Shown: positions 1 to 9,398, counted from the stretch's first letter. The stretch: DNA of 60,855 nucleotides from Phycisphaeraceae bacterium (GCA_007693965.1 RECQ01000043.1:1-60855); one strand, 5' to 3'. The notes: generated from the letters alone by a model not told the origin. Program-made: numbers and translations.

Positions 1-69
1 CGTGTGGCGGGAACAAATCCACTTTGTCTCCCCCCTCGGTCTGAACACTTTCGTGTTTTCACCCAATTC

Positions 70-92
70 GGCGGGGGGGGGTTCCCCCCGCC
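70..92 (-). terminator. Possible terminator hairpin after the first gene
   Basis: A GC-only hairpin (GGCGGGGGG, short loop, CCCCCCGCC) lies about 30 bp beyond the stop codon of the minus-strand gene that ends at 123. No clear U-run follows on the minus strand, so an intrinsic terminator is only a guess. The rest of bases 1-122 shows no gene. Confidence 0.3.
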
Positions 93-122
93 GCGACGTG
101 AAACTTTCAGATCACTCAAGGA

Positions 123-1484
123 TCACTCGGTCGTCATTCCCCAGAAGCTGAGGAGGATGGCGAGGTCCTGAGCGTTGACGACGCCGTCGCCGTTGAGGTC
201 GGCAAGAGCGGGGCCGGTGAGGGTGTCACCGTTGCCGGAGTCAGCCGGACGGTTGGGGCTGTCGAGGTCGACGTGCTCGCCGAGCTCGACCTTGATGGTG
301 TAGCCGCCGCAAACGCCGTGCTGGAAGAGGCTCTCGGGGGGATAGCCGGCTCCAAGCTGGCCGAGGGGCGAGGGGAAGCCGCTGGCGGTGATGTAGCCAT
401 CCCAGACGCGACGGGGGTAGCGGATGACGTGGCCGAAGCTGGCGTCCTTGAGGCTGGCGCCGGTGCGGAACTCGAAGTTGGCGCCGGGATTGAGGGTGTT
501 GTAGAGGTCGAGGAAGTCGTAGAAGTCCTTCTGGAACTCGTCGATGAGGCCGTCGAAGTCGAGGTCGCCGGCGCCGCTGACCGCGAAGCGGATGGTGCCG
601 TCGCCATCGGCGAAGACGCAGAGCCTGGAGAAGACATCCTGGCCGCCGTTGTCGTTGGTGCTCTGGAGCTCGCAGTTCTTATTGAACCAGCCGAGGACGG
701 TGTCGGTCTTTTCGCAGTCGTAGGTGAGGCCGCCGACCACGGTGAGGCAGTAGGGCTTGGCGGGGATGAGGTTGTTGATCTCGTAGTGATCAACGTCGTA
801 GCAGATCTCGACCATGCCGGTGTCATTGCAGCAGAGAACGTCAACGGAGCTGACGCCACTGGGAATGATGAAGGCGGCGCGGAGGGCGTCGGCGCCGTTC
901 TGGAAGCGGAAGACGTACTCGTCATCAGCTTCGTCGATGCCGCGGACGGGGCCGTTGCCGGCGCCGTTGCCGTTGTTGTAGAAGATCTTGACGGTGACTT
1001 CACCGAACTCGCCGTGGGGCGCGTTCTGGGCGAGACCGTTGACGGTGCCGTCGAAGGTGTCCATCCCGGCGGAGACGCCGAGGCGGATGGTGCGGTCATC
1101 GTTCGGCGCGAGGTTGAGGATCTGGCCGCTCTGGCCCTGGGCCAGAATGGGCTCGACGAAGGCGCCGGGGATCACCTGGCCGTTGCTGTTGCGGGCCGCG
1201 ACGGGCTTGCCGAACGCGATCACGCCGCACTTGGGCTGGATGTCCCAGACGCAATCCTTCTGGAGCTTACCGGTGATGTAGAAGCAGTCGCGGGACTCTT
1301 CGAAACCGGTGAACGCGACGGCGGCGCTGGCGTCGATCTTCTGACCGACTTCACACGCGTCGTTGTCCTCCAGCTCACAGAACGTATAGAGCGGGAGGGC
1401 GCCGGGAACGGCGTAGGTTGAGGCGACGCCGACAACGGCCATCACAGCGATGCCTGAAGTCAGTCGTCCGATGGTCCTGGTCAT
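123..1484 (-). CDS. Secreted protein with C-terminal dockerin-like tag (paralog A)
   Basis: The product is 453 aa and its function is unknown. The start at 1484 is chosen because AGGAG lies 7 bp upstream and because a signal peptide follows at once (MTRTIGRLTSGIAVMAVVG, then a cleavage-like region ending in TYAVPG). The body is rich in conserved cysteines (CVWDIQPKC, DVLCCNDTG, YDCEKTDTVLGWFNKNC). The C-terminus carries a single calcium-loop motif, DLNGDGVVNAQDLAILLSFWG-like, the short dockerin-type tag common on exported planctomycete proteins. The neighbour at 1610-2998 is a clear paralog throughout its length. It lies 125 bp upstream on the same strand, so the pair arose by tandem duplication. 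Likely cell-surface or secreted; the binding partner of the tag cannot be seen here. Confidence 0.75.
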   Translation of the reverse strand: MTRTIGRLTSGIAVMAVVGVASTYAVPGALPLYTFCELEDNDACEVGQKIDASAAVAFTGFEESRDCFYITGKLQKDCVWDIQPKCGVIAFGKPVAARNSNGQVIPGAFVEPILAQGQSGQILNLAPNDDRTIRLGVSAGMDTFDGTVNGLAQNAPHGEFGEVTVKIFYNNGNGAGNGPVRGIDEADDEYVFRFQNGADALRAAFIIPSGVSSVDVLCCNDTGMVEICYDVDHYEINNLIPAKPYCLTVVGGLTYDCEKTDTVLGWFNKNCELQSTNDNGGQDVFSRLCVFADGDGTIRFAVSGAGDLDFDGLIDEFQKDFYDFLDLYNTLNPGANFEFRTGASLKDASFGHVIRYPRRVWDGYITASGFPSPLGQLGAGYPPESLFQHGVCGGYTIKVELGEHVDLDSPNRPADSGNGDTLTGPALADLNGDGVVNAQDLAILLSFWGMTTE

Positions 1485-1609
1485 CTCGTATCTCCTGATT
1501 CTGGTCGGCGATGAGTCGCCGACATGAATGATCAAACAAATGAAACTGAAGCGCTTCTGGGCGTCGGTTCCGGGCCGTCCCATCGCCGACACCGCTCACT
1601 TCGGAATAA

Positions 1610-2998
1610 TCACTGAGCGGACATGCCCCAGAAGCTCAGGAGCACAGCGAGGTCCTGGGCGTTGACGACGCCGTCGCCGTTGAGGTCAGCGCGGGCGGGG
1701 CCGGTGAGGACGTCGCCGTTGCCACCGTTGCCGCCGTTGCCGCCGTTGCCCTCAGGCTCGACGTGCTCGCCGTGACGAACCTTGATGACATACTCGCCGC
1801 AGACACCGTGCTGGAAGAACGCCTCGGGCGCTTCGCCGGTCGTCAGAGGACCGAAGGGCGTCGGGGTGTTGATGCCCAGATTCTGGTTGCGGAAGATGCC
1901 GTCCCAGACGAGGCGGGGGTAGCGGTTGACGAACTCGGCGGTCTCGTCGTCCTTGGTGCTGGCGCCGGGCAAGAAGCTGTAGGGATGGTCGCCAATCTGG
2001 AACGTGTTGAGCAGGTCAAGGAAGTCGAAGAAGTCCTTCTCGGTGGCGTCGGCCAGACCGTTGAAGTTCTCATCGCCGGTGCCGGAGATGGCGAAGCGGA
2101 TGTCGCCGTCGCCGTCAGCGAAGATGCAGAGGTTGGAGTAGACGCCGAGGCCGCCGTCATCGTCCAGACCGTTGGAGAAGATCAGGTTGCAGTTCTTGTC
2201 GAACCAGCCGAGCAGGGTGTCGGTCTTCTCGCAGTCATAGTTCAGGCCGCCGACCACCGTGAGGCAGTAGGGCTGACCGGGACGAAGACCGCGGATTTTG
2301 TAGAAGTCGACGTCGTAGCAGACCTCGACGGTGCCGGTGTCGTTGCAGCAGACAACGTCGACGCTCTCGACACCACTGGGAACCGGGAACGCGACGCGCA
2401 GTGCGTCGGCGCCGCTCTGGAAGCGGAAGACGTAGTAGTCATCGGGCTCGTCGATGGAAAGGCCACGGATCATCGAGCCGCCATTGTAGAACACCTTGAT
2501 GGTGACTTCGCCAACCTCGCCGTGGGGCGAGTTGGAGGCCAAGCCGTTGACGGTGCCGTCGAAGGCGTCCATCACGGCGGTGACGCCGAGACGGATCTGG
2601 CCGTCGATGGGCGTCAGACCGTAGAGGCCGTTGCCGCCGCTGGTGGCGGTGTTGGCCAGAATGGGCTCATAGAAATGGCCCGGGAGAGCCTGGCCCGCAG
2701 CGCTGAAGGACTGCACGGGCTTGTCGAACGCGACGAGCGCGCACTTGGGCTGGATGTCCCAAACGCAGTTCTTCTGCAGCTTTCCATTGATGTAGAAGCA
2801 GTCGCGAGCAAGCTCATTGCCCGTGTTGTAGATCGCTTCAGTCGCATCAATTTCCTGGTAGTACTCGCAGAGCGAGTTGTACTCGGCGTCCTCACAGAAT
2901 GTGAAGGCCGGCTCCACAAAGGGAACGGCCGCCGTCTGTGCGGCGCCGACCAGCGCGACCACAGCAGTGCCTGCTGCAGCATACTGGAGCATCTTCAT
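1610..2998 (-). CDS. Secreted protein with C-terminal dockerin-like tag (paralog B)
   Basis: The product is 462 aa with unknown function. A strong GGAGG sits 8 bp before the ATG at 2998 and a signal peptide follows (MKMLQYAAAGTAVVALVGAA). The protein shares with its neighbour the motifs CVWDIQPKC, SPHGEVGEVTIKVFYN, VCCNDTGTVEVCYDVD, GGLNYDCEKTDTLLGWFDKNC and FQHGVCGEYVIKV, and the same dockerin-like end, DLNGDGVVNAQDLAVLL. It differs by a repetitive GGNGGNGGN linker just before the tag, probably a flexible spacer between the folded domain and the tag. The two genes may be co-transcribed, since no terminator is evident between them. Confidence 0.75.
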   Translation of the reverse strand: MKMLQYAAAGTAVVALVGAAQTAAVPFVEPAFTFCEDAEYNSLCEYYQEIDATEAIYNTGNELARDCFYINGKLQKNCVWDIQPKCALVAFDKPVQSFSAAGQALPGHFYEPILANTATSGGNGLYGLTPIDGQIRLGVTAVMDAFDGTVNGLASNSPHGEVGEVTIKVFYNGGSMIRGLSIDEPDDYYVFRFQSGADALRVAFPVPSGVESVDVVCCNDTGTVEVCYDVDFYKIRGLRPGQPYCLTVVGGLNYDCEKTDTLLGWFDKNCNLIFSNGLDDDGGLGVYSNLCIFADGDGDIRFAISGTGDENFNGLADATEKDFFDFLDLLNTFQIGDHPYSFLPGASTKDDETAEFVNRYPRLVWDGIFRNQNLGINTPTPFGPLTTGEAPEAFFQHGVCGEYVIKVRHGEHVEPEGNGGNGGNGGNGDVLTGPARADLNGDGVVNAQDLAVLLSFWGMSAQ

Positions 2999-3538
2999 AC
3001 TAAATCCTCCTCACTTGAACCAAACGTCCGTAGTGGACACACACATGGGGACCCAATCATCAGGGATGCCGGCGGGAAGACGCGCATCCTGTTGTGCTTA
3101 CACTACACACGGGTCCTCATTATCGAATCGGGGTCACTTCCCACGCACGCAGACTAACGGTTCGCCCATCTGGAAGCAAGCCCTATTTGAGCATCCCGCG
3201 CGGAATTTTACTGGTCTAACACACGCTCTCTTCATTGCTTACAGATTTGCGGCGGTTGTTCACCCGCATTCGATGAAAACCCGTGCAAACCCCTACAAAT
3301 CCAACGGGGATTTGCGCGAAATCGGCCACGCGTGCGTTCGCAACGCCGGTCCGGCGCGATCCCCCGACATGACTGCGCGTCGCCATGCTCGTCAACAAAG
3401 CGAGGCCGGGACATGTCCATCTTCCCAAGGTTCGCAACTTGCGCTGCAATTCAATGAATGGTTGTTAATTCGGGCATGTCCCGGCCGGGATGCGCCCCAC
3501 CTGCGCGCCCGGCTCTGACATGTCCCGCAGGGCGAGCT
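2999..3538. other. 540-bp intergenic region without a supported gene
   Basis: No reading frame here has a start signal or recognisable product. The 5' side is the leader of the minus-strand gene starting at 2998; a GATAAT on the minus strand (3119-3124) is a weak -10 candidate. The 3' part holds three copies of a CATGTCC-centred motif, listed separately. Confidence 0.5.
3408..3526. repeat. Three copies of a GACATGTCC-like motif
   Basis: GGGACATGTCC (3408-3418, containing the perfect palindrome GGACATGTCC), GGGCATGTCC (3472-3481) and GACATGTCCC (3517-3526) occur within 120 bp between the end of nadE and the promoter region of the dockerin-tagged gene. They could be a regulator-binding cluster; the spacing is irregular. 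Confidence 0.35.
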
Positions 3539-5275
3539 TCAGCCCCCGGCCCGCGGGCGCCACCCCTGCGCAATCGGGTGGCGCCTGCCGATGCCGAAGG
3601 CGACGCCGCTCACCTTCAGCCCGATCGCCGCCTGGCGCCGCTTGTATTCGCTGATGTCGATCAGGCGGACCAGACGATCGACCAGCTCCGGCGCCAGCCC
3701 GCTCTCGGCCGCGATCCGGGCCGGGCTCTGGCGGCGCTCCACGTACCGGGTGAGCACCTCATCGAGCTGTTCGTAGGGTGGCAGGGAGTCCTGGTCGGTC
3801 TGGTCGGGTCTCAGCTCGGCGCTGGGGGGTTTGCTGAGGACGATCTCGGGGATCGGAGGCCGCGCGAAGCCGCAGGCCTCGTGGTGGTCGTTGATCCACC
3901 TGCCCAGCCGGTACACCATGACCTTGGTCACGTCCGCCAGCACCGCCAGCCCGCCGTTCATGTCTCCGTAGAGCGTGCAGTAGCCCACCGCGAGTTCACT
4001 CTTGTTCCCGGTGGTCAGAACCAGGCGCCCGAGCTTGTTGGCGAAGGCCATCAGCACCATTCCGCGGATGCGCGACTGCACATTCTCCTCGGCGACGCCG
4101 GGCTCCGCGCCGGCGCCGAGACTGGAGTACAGCGGCGCAAGCAGCGACTCTGTCGCGGCGTGAACACTCTCGATCGGCGCTGTGACCATCTTCACGCCCA
4201 GAGCCTCGGCGAGCGCTGCGGCGTCGGTCTTCGAACCGTCCGAGGAAAAACGGCTCGGCATGCTCACGCCCAGGATCGACCCCGGCCCCAGGGCGGCGGC
4301 GGCGACGCACGCGGTGATCGTCGAATCCACTCCTCCCGACAATCCGATGACCACCTCGCCAAACCCTGTCTTGCGGCAGTAGTCGCGCACGCCCAGCACC
4401 AGCGCCTCCCACACCAGCTTCTCGCCCGACGCCTCCATCCGCGGATCCGGCAGCGCCGTCCGGGCCGCATTCTGCGACGGTTCCGCGGCGATATCCGCAA
4501 TCACAAGTTCATCTCGAAAAGGCTCGCCCGCCGCGATCAGTCGGGCGCCGGTCTGCGATGCGCTGTCGGGCGCGTACACCAGCGCGTGGCCATCGAAGAT
4601 GAGCTCGTCATTGCCGCCGAGCTGGTTGATGGCCGCGACCATGACTCCGTGGCGACGCACATGCTCCATGAGAACATCGCGCTGGCGACGCCCTTTGCCG
4701 AGCACGAACGGGCTGGCGGAAGGATTCACGATCAAACGGGCCCCGGCGGCGACGAGGTCTTCGACAGGATCGCGCTGCAGGCGGTAGCGGGCTGCGACGC
4801 CGGCGTCCTCGCCGCGCCACAGATCCTCGCAGACGCTGAGGCCGACCTGCACCCCCCCCACCTCGATCACGATTGCGCGGTCGCCGGGCGTGAAGTAGCG
4901 ATCTTCGTCGAAGACGTCGTAGGTCGGCAGCAGCCGTTTGTCGTACCGGTCTGTGATGGCGCCGTCGCGGGCGACGAAAAGGGCGTTGGCGATGGCTGCT
5001 GCATCGCCAACCTGGCCGCGGCGGCGCGGGCAGCCGAAGACGATGGTGAGACCGCGGGCGCCGGCGGCGACCCGGGCCGCCTGTCGCTCCGCCTCCTCGA
5101 CGAACCCCTCCTGGAACAGCAGGTCGCGCGGCGGATAGCCGCAGATCACGAGCTCTGGAAGCACGAGCAGGTCGGCCCCGGCGGCCCGGGCGCGCTCGAC
5201 GGCGTCGAGCGCCAGATCGGCGTTGTGGGCGAGGGCTCCGACGGTCGGGTTGATGGGCGCAAGCGCGAGACGCAT
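3539..5275 (-). CDS. nadE: Glutamine-dependent NAD+ synthetase
   Basis: The 578-aa product makes NAD+ from nicotinate adenine dinucleotide, ATP and glutamine in the cytoplasm. The N-terminal half is a nitrilase-type glutaminase: it opens MRLALAPINPTVGAL, has the catalytic Glu in VLPELVICGYPPRDL, and the nucleophile Cys in SVCEDLWRGED. The C-terminal half is the synthetase with the PP-loop GLSGGVDSTITACVA and the downstream TTGNKSELAVGYCTLYGDM segment. The length is normal for the two-domain type. The ATG at 5275 matches the family start. There is no Shine-Dalgarno, but TATGAT lies 8 nt upstream, suggesting a leaderless transcript. Confidence 0.95.
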   Translation of the reverse strand: MRLALAPINPTVGALAHNADLALDAVERARAAGADLLVLPELVICGYPPRDLLFQEGFVEEAERQAARVAAGARGLTIVFGCPRRRGQVGDAAAIANALFVARDGAITDRYDKRLLPTYDVFDEDRYFTPGDRAIVIEVGGVQVGLSVCEDLWRGEDAGVAARYRLQRDPVEDLVAAGARLIVNPSASPFVLGKGRRQRDVLMEHVRRHGVMVAAINQLGGNDELIFDGHALVYAPDSASQTGARLIAAGEPFRDELVIADIAAEPSQNAARTALPDPRMEASGEKLVWEALVLGVRDYCRKTGFGEVVIGLSGGVDSTITACVAAAALGPGSILGVSMPSRFSSDGSKTDAAALAEALGVKMVTAPIESVHAATESLLAPLYSSLGAGAEPGVAEENVQSRIRGMVLMAFANKLGRLVLTTGNKSELAVGYCTLYGDMNGGLAVLADVTKVMVYRLGRWINDHHEACGFARPPIPEIVLSKPPSAELRPDQTDQDSLPPYEQLDEVLTRYVERRQSPARIAAESGLAPELVDRLVRLIDISEYKRRQAAIGLKVSGVAFGIGRRHPIAQGWRPRAGG

Positions 5276-5283
5276 GGGCTGCG

Positions 5284-5289
5284 ATCATA
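5284..5289 (-). promoter_or_regulatory. -10-like TATGAT just before nadE
   Basis: TATGAT on the minus strand lies 8 nt upstream of the nadE ATG, so transcription would start at or near the start codon. No good -35 is visible. Confidence 0.4.
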
Positions 5290-5389
5290 CGCGGAGTGAA
5301 CGCCGGATCCTTGAAAGCCCTACACTGCCCGGTCGCCGGATCCGGCCGGCGCACACATCCCCTGATTCATAACGAAGGAGCCACGCCCC

Positions 5390-6334
5390 ATGGCGATCGC
5401 AACAACGCTTCACCGCACACGCACACTGCTCCTGATTTTGTCGATGTTCATGGCGACCATCGCGACCGTCGGCGCCGCCCGGGCCGAGACGGTCGAGCCC
5501 CGTCCGAAACTGGAGCAGGGCGCCGCCTGGAACTACGACATTTCGATTGACCTGGTCGTCTCCCAGCGAGATGTCACGCACCGACTGGTGCAGAGCGGAC
5601 GCCTGCGGCTCCAGGTCAAGCGTGTGGATGATGAGGGCATGGCCACCGTGACGGGCAGGCTGTCGCGGCTGTCGATGATGTGGAGCGATGACGACGGGCA
5701 AGTCGAGTTCACCTGGGACATCGCGACGGATGCCGGGGCGGAGCGGGCGACATCGCCCGACGAGGCGCTTACGAACGCGGCGCGGCTGCTGGCGCGAGGA
5801 ACGATCGAACTGCAGGTGGCGCCGGACGGCCGGGTCATACGTGTGCAGGGCGTCGATGAGGCGACAGAGGCGCTCGCAGAGAGCGATCGCGTTCCGACGC
5901 TGGCGATGGGCATCTTCGGACGAGATGAGCTCGGCGACATTCTCTCCCACGTGTGGCGGGCCGAAGGGCTCGTCGATGCGCCGCGAGCCGCCCGGCAAGG
6001 CTGGCAGACAGAGCGGGCGATCCCGATGGGTCCGGCCGGCGAACTGATATTCGTCACAGACTGGATCGTCGAGGAGGCCGGTGCGCAGACGGTGCGGTTC
6101 CGTGGTCGGGAGTCCGCTGAAGTGGCCCGGCCCGAGCGTCCCGATGAGACGGCGCCCTCGATGCGTCTGGCGGAGCACGAAGGAGAAGGACGCGGCGCAT
6201 GGAGCATGCGGCATGGCGCGATCTCGGAGCTGGCGCACCGCCGGCGCATCGCCACCGAGTGGAGGTATGGCGACCTCAGCGTGCCTCAGACGCAGACGTC
6301 CCGTTTGTCGATCCGGCTTCAGGAGGATCGCTGA
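5390..6334 (+). CDS. Exported protein of unknown function
   Basis: The 314-aa product begins with a signal peptide (basic N-terminus, then LLLILSMFMATIATVGA, cleavage after ARA). GAAGGAG lies about 10 bp before the ATG. The body starts with a PKLEQGAAWNYDISIDL segment followed by beta-rich sequence and a GTIELQVAPDGRVIRVQG stretch. This resembles planctomycete DUF6263-like secreted proteins as I recall them, but the assignment is uncertain. The last 59 bp overlap the 3' end of the convergent flippase-like gene. Confidence 0.7.
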   Translation: MAIATTLHRTRTLLLILSMFMATIATVGAARAETVEPRPKLEQGAAWNYDISIDLVVSQRDVTHRLVQSGRLRLQVKRVDDEGMATVTGRLSRLSMMWSDDDGQVEFTWDIATDAGAERATSPDEALTNAARLLARGTIELQVAPDGRVIRVQGVDEATEALAESDRVPTLAMGIFGRDELGDILSHVWRAEGLVDAPRAARQGWQTERAIPMGPAGELIFVTDWIVEEAGAQTVRFRGRESAEVARPERPDETAPSMRLAEHEGEGRGAWSMRHGAISELAHRRRIATEWRYGDLSVPQTQTSRLSIRLQEDR

Positions 6335-7436
6335 GGGGCGGCTCGGAAACGAGTGATCTGGGACGAATCAGCCTGTCCGGTCGGATCAGGAGCAGCGCCG
6401 GGATCGACAGCGCGAACTGGGTGAGCAGCTCACCCGCCGTGACGATGAGCGCGATGGCGGCCATCGCCTCAACGCCCGGACCATATCCCATGGGAAGCAT
6501 GCCCGCCGCGACGACAGCGCCCTCGCGCATGCCGAGGCTGCCCGCTGGTGAGACTACGCCGGTGATGAAATAGGTGGCGGCGAAGAAAAGCGCTGCGGTG
6601 GGCGAGAGGGTGTACCCGAGGATGGATGCAGCGACCATGAAGCGCATCATCTGCAAACAAATATCTATGAGGCGCAGGCAGACGTGCCCGAAGACCGCCG
6701 GCGCATGGCCGAGCATGTGGCCGGCGCCGAGCGTGAGTTTGTCGAGGCGCGGAGAGTTTCGTGCAATCCGACCTCCGATCACTGCGCAAGTCGCAAACGC
6801 CGCGGCGCCGCCGATGAAGGTCGTCCACCATGTCCAGTCCACCTCGCGGCGCCACACGGCGGCCAGGCCGAGCGGGCCGAGCACACCGATCGTCAGGGCC
6901 GCCATCGCGGCGAACCAGGCGATGATGGTCTTGAATGCGAGCCCGTCGTGGCGATTGTGGATCAGGATGCGCAACAGTGCGCTGAGTTTGAATGGCAGAT
7001 TCGCGGCGATGGTCGCCAGTGCATTGACGGCGATCACATCGAGCATGCGCAGGCGGCGGATCGGGCTGAGTGTGATCCAGAACGCCAGGCCGTTGATCGT
7101 GAGGCTGAGCGAGGAGAGGAGGATCAGGACGCCGAGTGATCGAATCCCCGCTTCCTGAAACAGACGCGCCAGCCCGGCCCGCGTCTCTTCGGACGAGAGC
7201 GCCAGATGGAGACACCAGCCGAGCAGCCCCAGCCCCACCAGGAATCCCACGATCTGGAAGAGGAAGCGCCCGAGCGAGAAGCGACGGCGTCCGAGCGCCG
7301 CGTCGTGGAGATCTGATGACAGGGAGGGGATGCCAACCTCCGGCGAGCTCAAATGGGACGTTCGTCCCGCCACGGGCCCATCATCCTGCGAGTTCGCCGG
7401 ATGATCCCCTTCAGATTGATGTCGTTTCTCGGACAT
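6276..7436 (-). CDS. Flippase-like (UPF0104/LPG synthase TM family) membrane protein
   Basis: The product is 386 aa with seven to eight predicted membrane helices. Family motifs include VNALATIAANLPFKLSALLR in the first half and TGVVSPAGSLGMREGAVV in the second, matching the conserved loop glycine-arginine-glutamate (GMREG) of the lysylphosphatidylglycerol synthase transmembrane/flippase-like family. Members translocate or modify lipids or polyprenyl sugars, but the substrate cannot be told. The ATG at 7436 (MSEKRHQSEG) is preferred over upstream codons because the upstream segment is not family-like; no Shine-Dalgarno is evident. The N-terminal ~60 residues are hydrophilic. It converges on and overlaps the exported-protein gene ending at 6334. 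Confidence 0.75.
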   Translation of the reverse strand: MSEKRHQSEGDHPANSQDDGPVAGRTSHLSSPEVGIPSLSSDLHDAALGRRRFSLGRFLFQIVGFLVGLGLLGWCLHLALSSEETRAGLARLFQEAGIRSLGVLILLSSLSLTINGLAFWITLSPIRRLRMLDVIAVNALATIAANLPFKLSALLRILIHNRHDGLAFKTIIAWFAAMAALTIGVLGPLGLAAVWRREVDWTWWTTFIGGAAAFATCAVIGGRIARNSPRLDKLTLGAGHMLGHAPAVFGHVCLRLIDICLQMMRFMVAASILGYTLSPTAALFFAATYFITGVVSPAGSLGMREGAVVAAGMLPMGYGPGVEAMAAIALIVTAGELLTQFALSIPALLLIRPDRLIRPRSLVSEPPLSDPPEAGSTNGTSASEAR

Positions 7437-7684
7437 AGTGATCGTATGACGCATCTGGAGAGACCGTGACATGGTGGACGACGCCGGGAGCCATGGCAAA
7501 CTGAACCGGCTCGCTGTCGCAAAACTCGACTTTCTCCGCCGCAGAGCCTGTTTTGGGTCGCTTCCTGACCGAATCTGGAATAGGATCGGGTCAAATCATG
7601 ACATCAGCAGTGAAGTCTGGGAGCCTGGATGCTCCCTCACGCATTAACCATCGGGTCCGAAATAGAGAGAGAGAAGTACGAGCC

Positions 7685-9274
7685 ATGAAGAAGTTGATCC
7701 TTCTGGGCGCCATAGGCCTCGCCGGCTGTGGTCTGCTCGTCGCTGAACTCAGCGCACAATTGTCGACGCAACTTGTCACCGTAAATACGAAGTCTGACGC
7801 AATCATTGCGGAGCTGTACGACTATGTCAGCGAGCATCCGGAGGACGCCTCGTCACTCCTCCGTCTCGGCGGCATGATGCAGAACCAGGGCGCCTTTGAG
7901 GAAGGCGAGAAGCTGATGCAGCGCGCTTTCGCCTTGGACCCGACCCTCACCCAGAATTTTGGTGAGCACCAGCCCGAGACCCTGAGCCTGGGAACAACTG
8001 GCGCTGATGTCTATGTCTGCGACATGCCGGGCGTCCATCACTGGACGGGTGGATTCTTCGGCTCCAACCCGGTGAACGGCTTCCATGCGTATTCGGCCGG
8101 CACAACCTCGGCCAACGGTGGCGACGAGATCCTCGGCTGGAACAACAGCACGCAGAATTACCCGGTCATCGGCCAGAATCTCTACATGTATCACGATGAC
8201 CGACTCCAGTTGGTCGCGATTTCATGGCTCAAGCACGGCTTCTGCGCCTTGCAGCAGAGCCAGTGCGGCCCCTGCACGCCCGCCGGCTCCGGCTGCCCGA
8301 CACAGCTCGGCCCCGGCTGCTCCGACCCGTATTCCGCCAGCCTGAACGGCCAGCAGAACCGGCTTGGTCCGCGTTCTGAAGTGAACCCCGTCACCGGCTT
8401 CCGCGTGCTGAACCACGCCACGCCCAGCCCCTCACCCGACGATCCGAGCAACACCCTGGGCGGACGCATCCGCGTGCACGAGGACACACTCTCCACCCCG
8501 GGCGCGGTCTTTCTGGTAGAAGGCCAGTACATCCACCCGCAGGACATCGATTCCGGCAACCAGTACGACAATTCATCATGGCGATATGCGACGGTCAACC
8601 AGTCTTCTTTCGCGATCACATCTTCCGGCCCGACCCGTCAGCGCGAGACTGCGATCTACGCATGGCAGGAGCTTGATCCTGAAGTCGTCATCAACGACAT
8701 TGACATTCCCGACGACGGTCGCTTCAGCGTGGCCTACGTCGTCCGCGACAATGGCGACGGCACATGGCGCTACGAGTACGCCGTTCACAACTACAACTCA
8801 GACCGCGCCGCCGGATCCTTCGAAGTTCCCCTCGGCGTCGACGGCAATGTCACCAACATGGGATTCAACGGCGTTGAATACTTCAACGGCGATGGCGTCG
8901 GCGGCGTGAATTACGACTCCACCCCCTGGACCATGACCTCCGGCGACGGCGTCGTCCGCTGGGAAACCGAGTCGTTCGGCGACAACGACAACGCCAACGC
9001 GCTGCGTTGGGGCACGATGTACAACTTCTGGTTCGACTCCGACCTGCCCCCCGTCGACGCCGACGCGACGCTCGGCCTCTTCAAGCCGGGCACGCCGAAC
9101 AGCGCCGACGCCCCCGTGATGGCGCCCGCGTCCAACAGTTGCCCCTGGGACCTCAACGGCAACGGCTCCATAGGCGCGCCCGACTTGGGTTTACTGCTCT
9201 CCAACTGGGGGAACCCCTACACCTCGGCCCAGCTCGCCGCACTGCTCAGCAACTGGGGACCCTGCCCGCAGTGA
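7685..9274 (+). CDS. Exported protein with TPR-like segment and dockerin-like C-terminus
   Basis: The product is 529 aa. The start MKKLILLGAIGLAGCG is preceded by a purine-rich GAGAGAGAGAAG. The signal sequence could be a lipoprotein type (LAGC) or be cut later (ELSAQ). Residues of about 40-80 look like a helical repeat (SLLRLGGMMQNQGAFEEGEK, FALDPTL). A beta-rich body follows with several DNGDGTWRYEYAVHNYN-type segments. The end carries a calcium-loop tag CPWDLNGNGSIGAPDLGLLL followed by a second LAALLSNWG, so the tag's last part is duplicated. A strong terminator follows at 9300. Function unknown; probably surface-located. Confidence 0.75.
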   Translation: MKKLILLGAIGLAGCGLLVAELSAQLSTQLVTVNTKSDAIIAELYDYVSEHPEDASSLLRLGGMMQNQGAFEEGEKLMQRAFALDPTLTQNFGEHQPETLSLGTTGADVYVCDMPGVHHWTGGFFGSNPVNGFHAYSAGTTSANGGDEILGWNNSTQNYPVIGQNLYMYHDDRLQLVAISWLKHGFCALQQSQCGPCTPAGSGCPTQLGPGCSDPYSASLNGQQNRLGPRSEVNPVTGFRVLNHATPSPSPDDPSNTLGGRIRVHEDTLSTPGAVFLVEGQYIHPQDIDSGNQYDNSSWRYATVNQSSFAITSSGPTRQRETAIYAWQELDPEVVINDIDIPDDGRFSVAYVVRDNGDGTWRYEYAVHNYNSDRAAGSFEVPLGVDGNVTNMGFNGVEYFNGDGVGGVNYDSTPWTMTSGDGVVRWETESFGDNDNANALRWGTMYNFWFDSDLPPVDADATLGLFKPGTPNSADAPVMAPASNSCPWDLNGNGSIGAPDLGLLLSNWGNPYTSAQLAALLSNWGPCPQ

Positions 9275-9299
9275 GCATTGACGGCTGACCACGCTCTTC

Positions 9300-9331
9300 A
9301 GGCCCGCCATCTCCGGATGGCGGGCCTTTTT
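9300..9331 (+). terminator. Rho-independent terminator
   Basis: An 11-bp perfect stem (AGGCCCGCCAT / ATGGCGGGCCT) with loop CTCCGG is followed by a T run, 26 bp after the stop codon of the preceding gene. Confidence 0.9.
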
Positions 9332-9398
9332 CTTGCGCCGAGGGCGATTCGGACACGGAAAGGCTCCGAGAAGATTTGTGCCGGCGCCCTCTTCGGTC

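Noticed and set aside
3458-5299. 613-aa plus-strand open frame opposite nadE
   Set aside because: It is the antisense shadow of a certain gene in GC-rich DNA; the translation has no recognisable motif.
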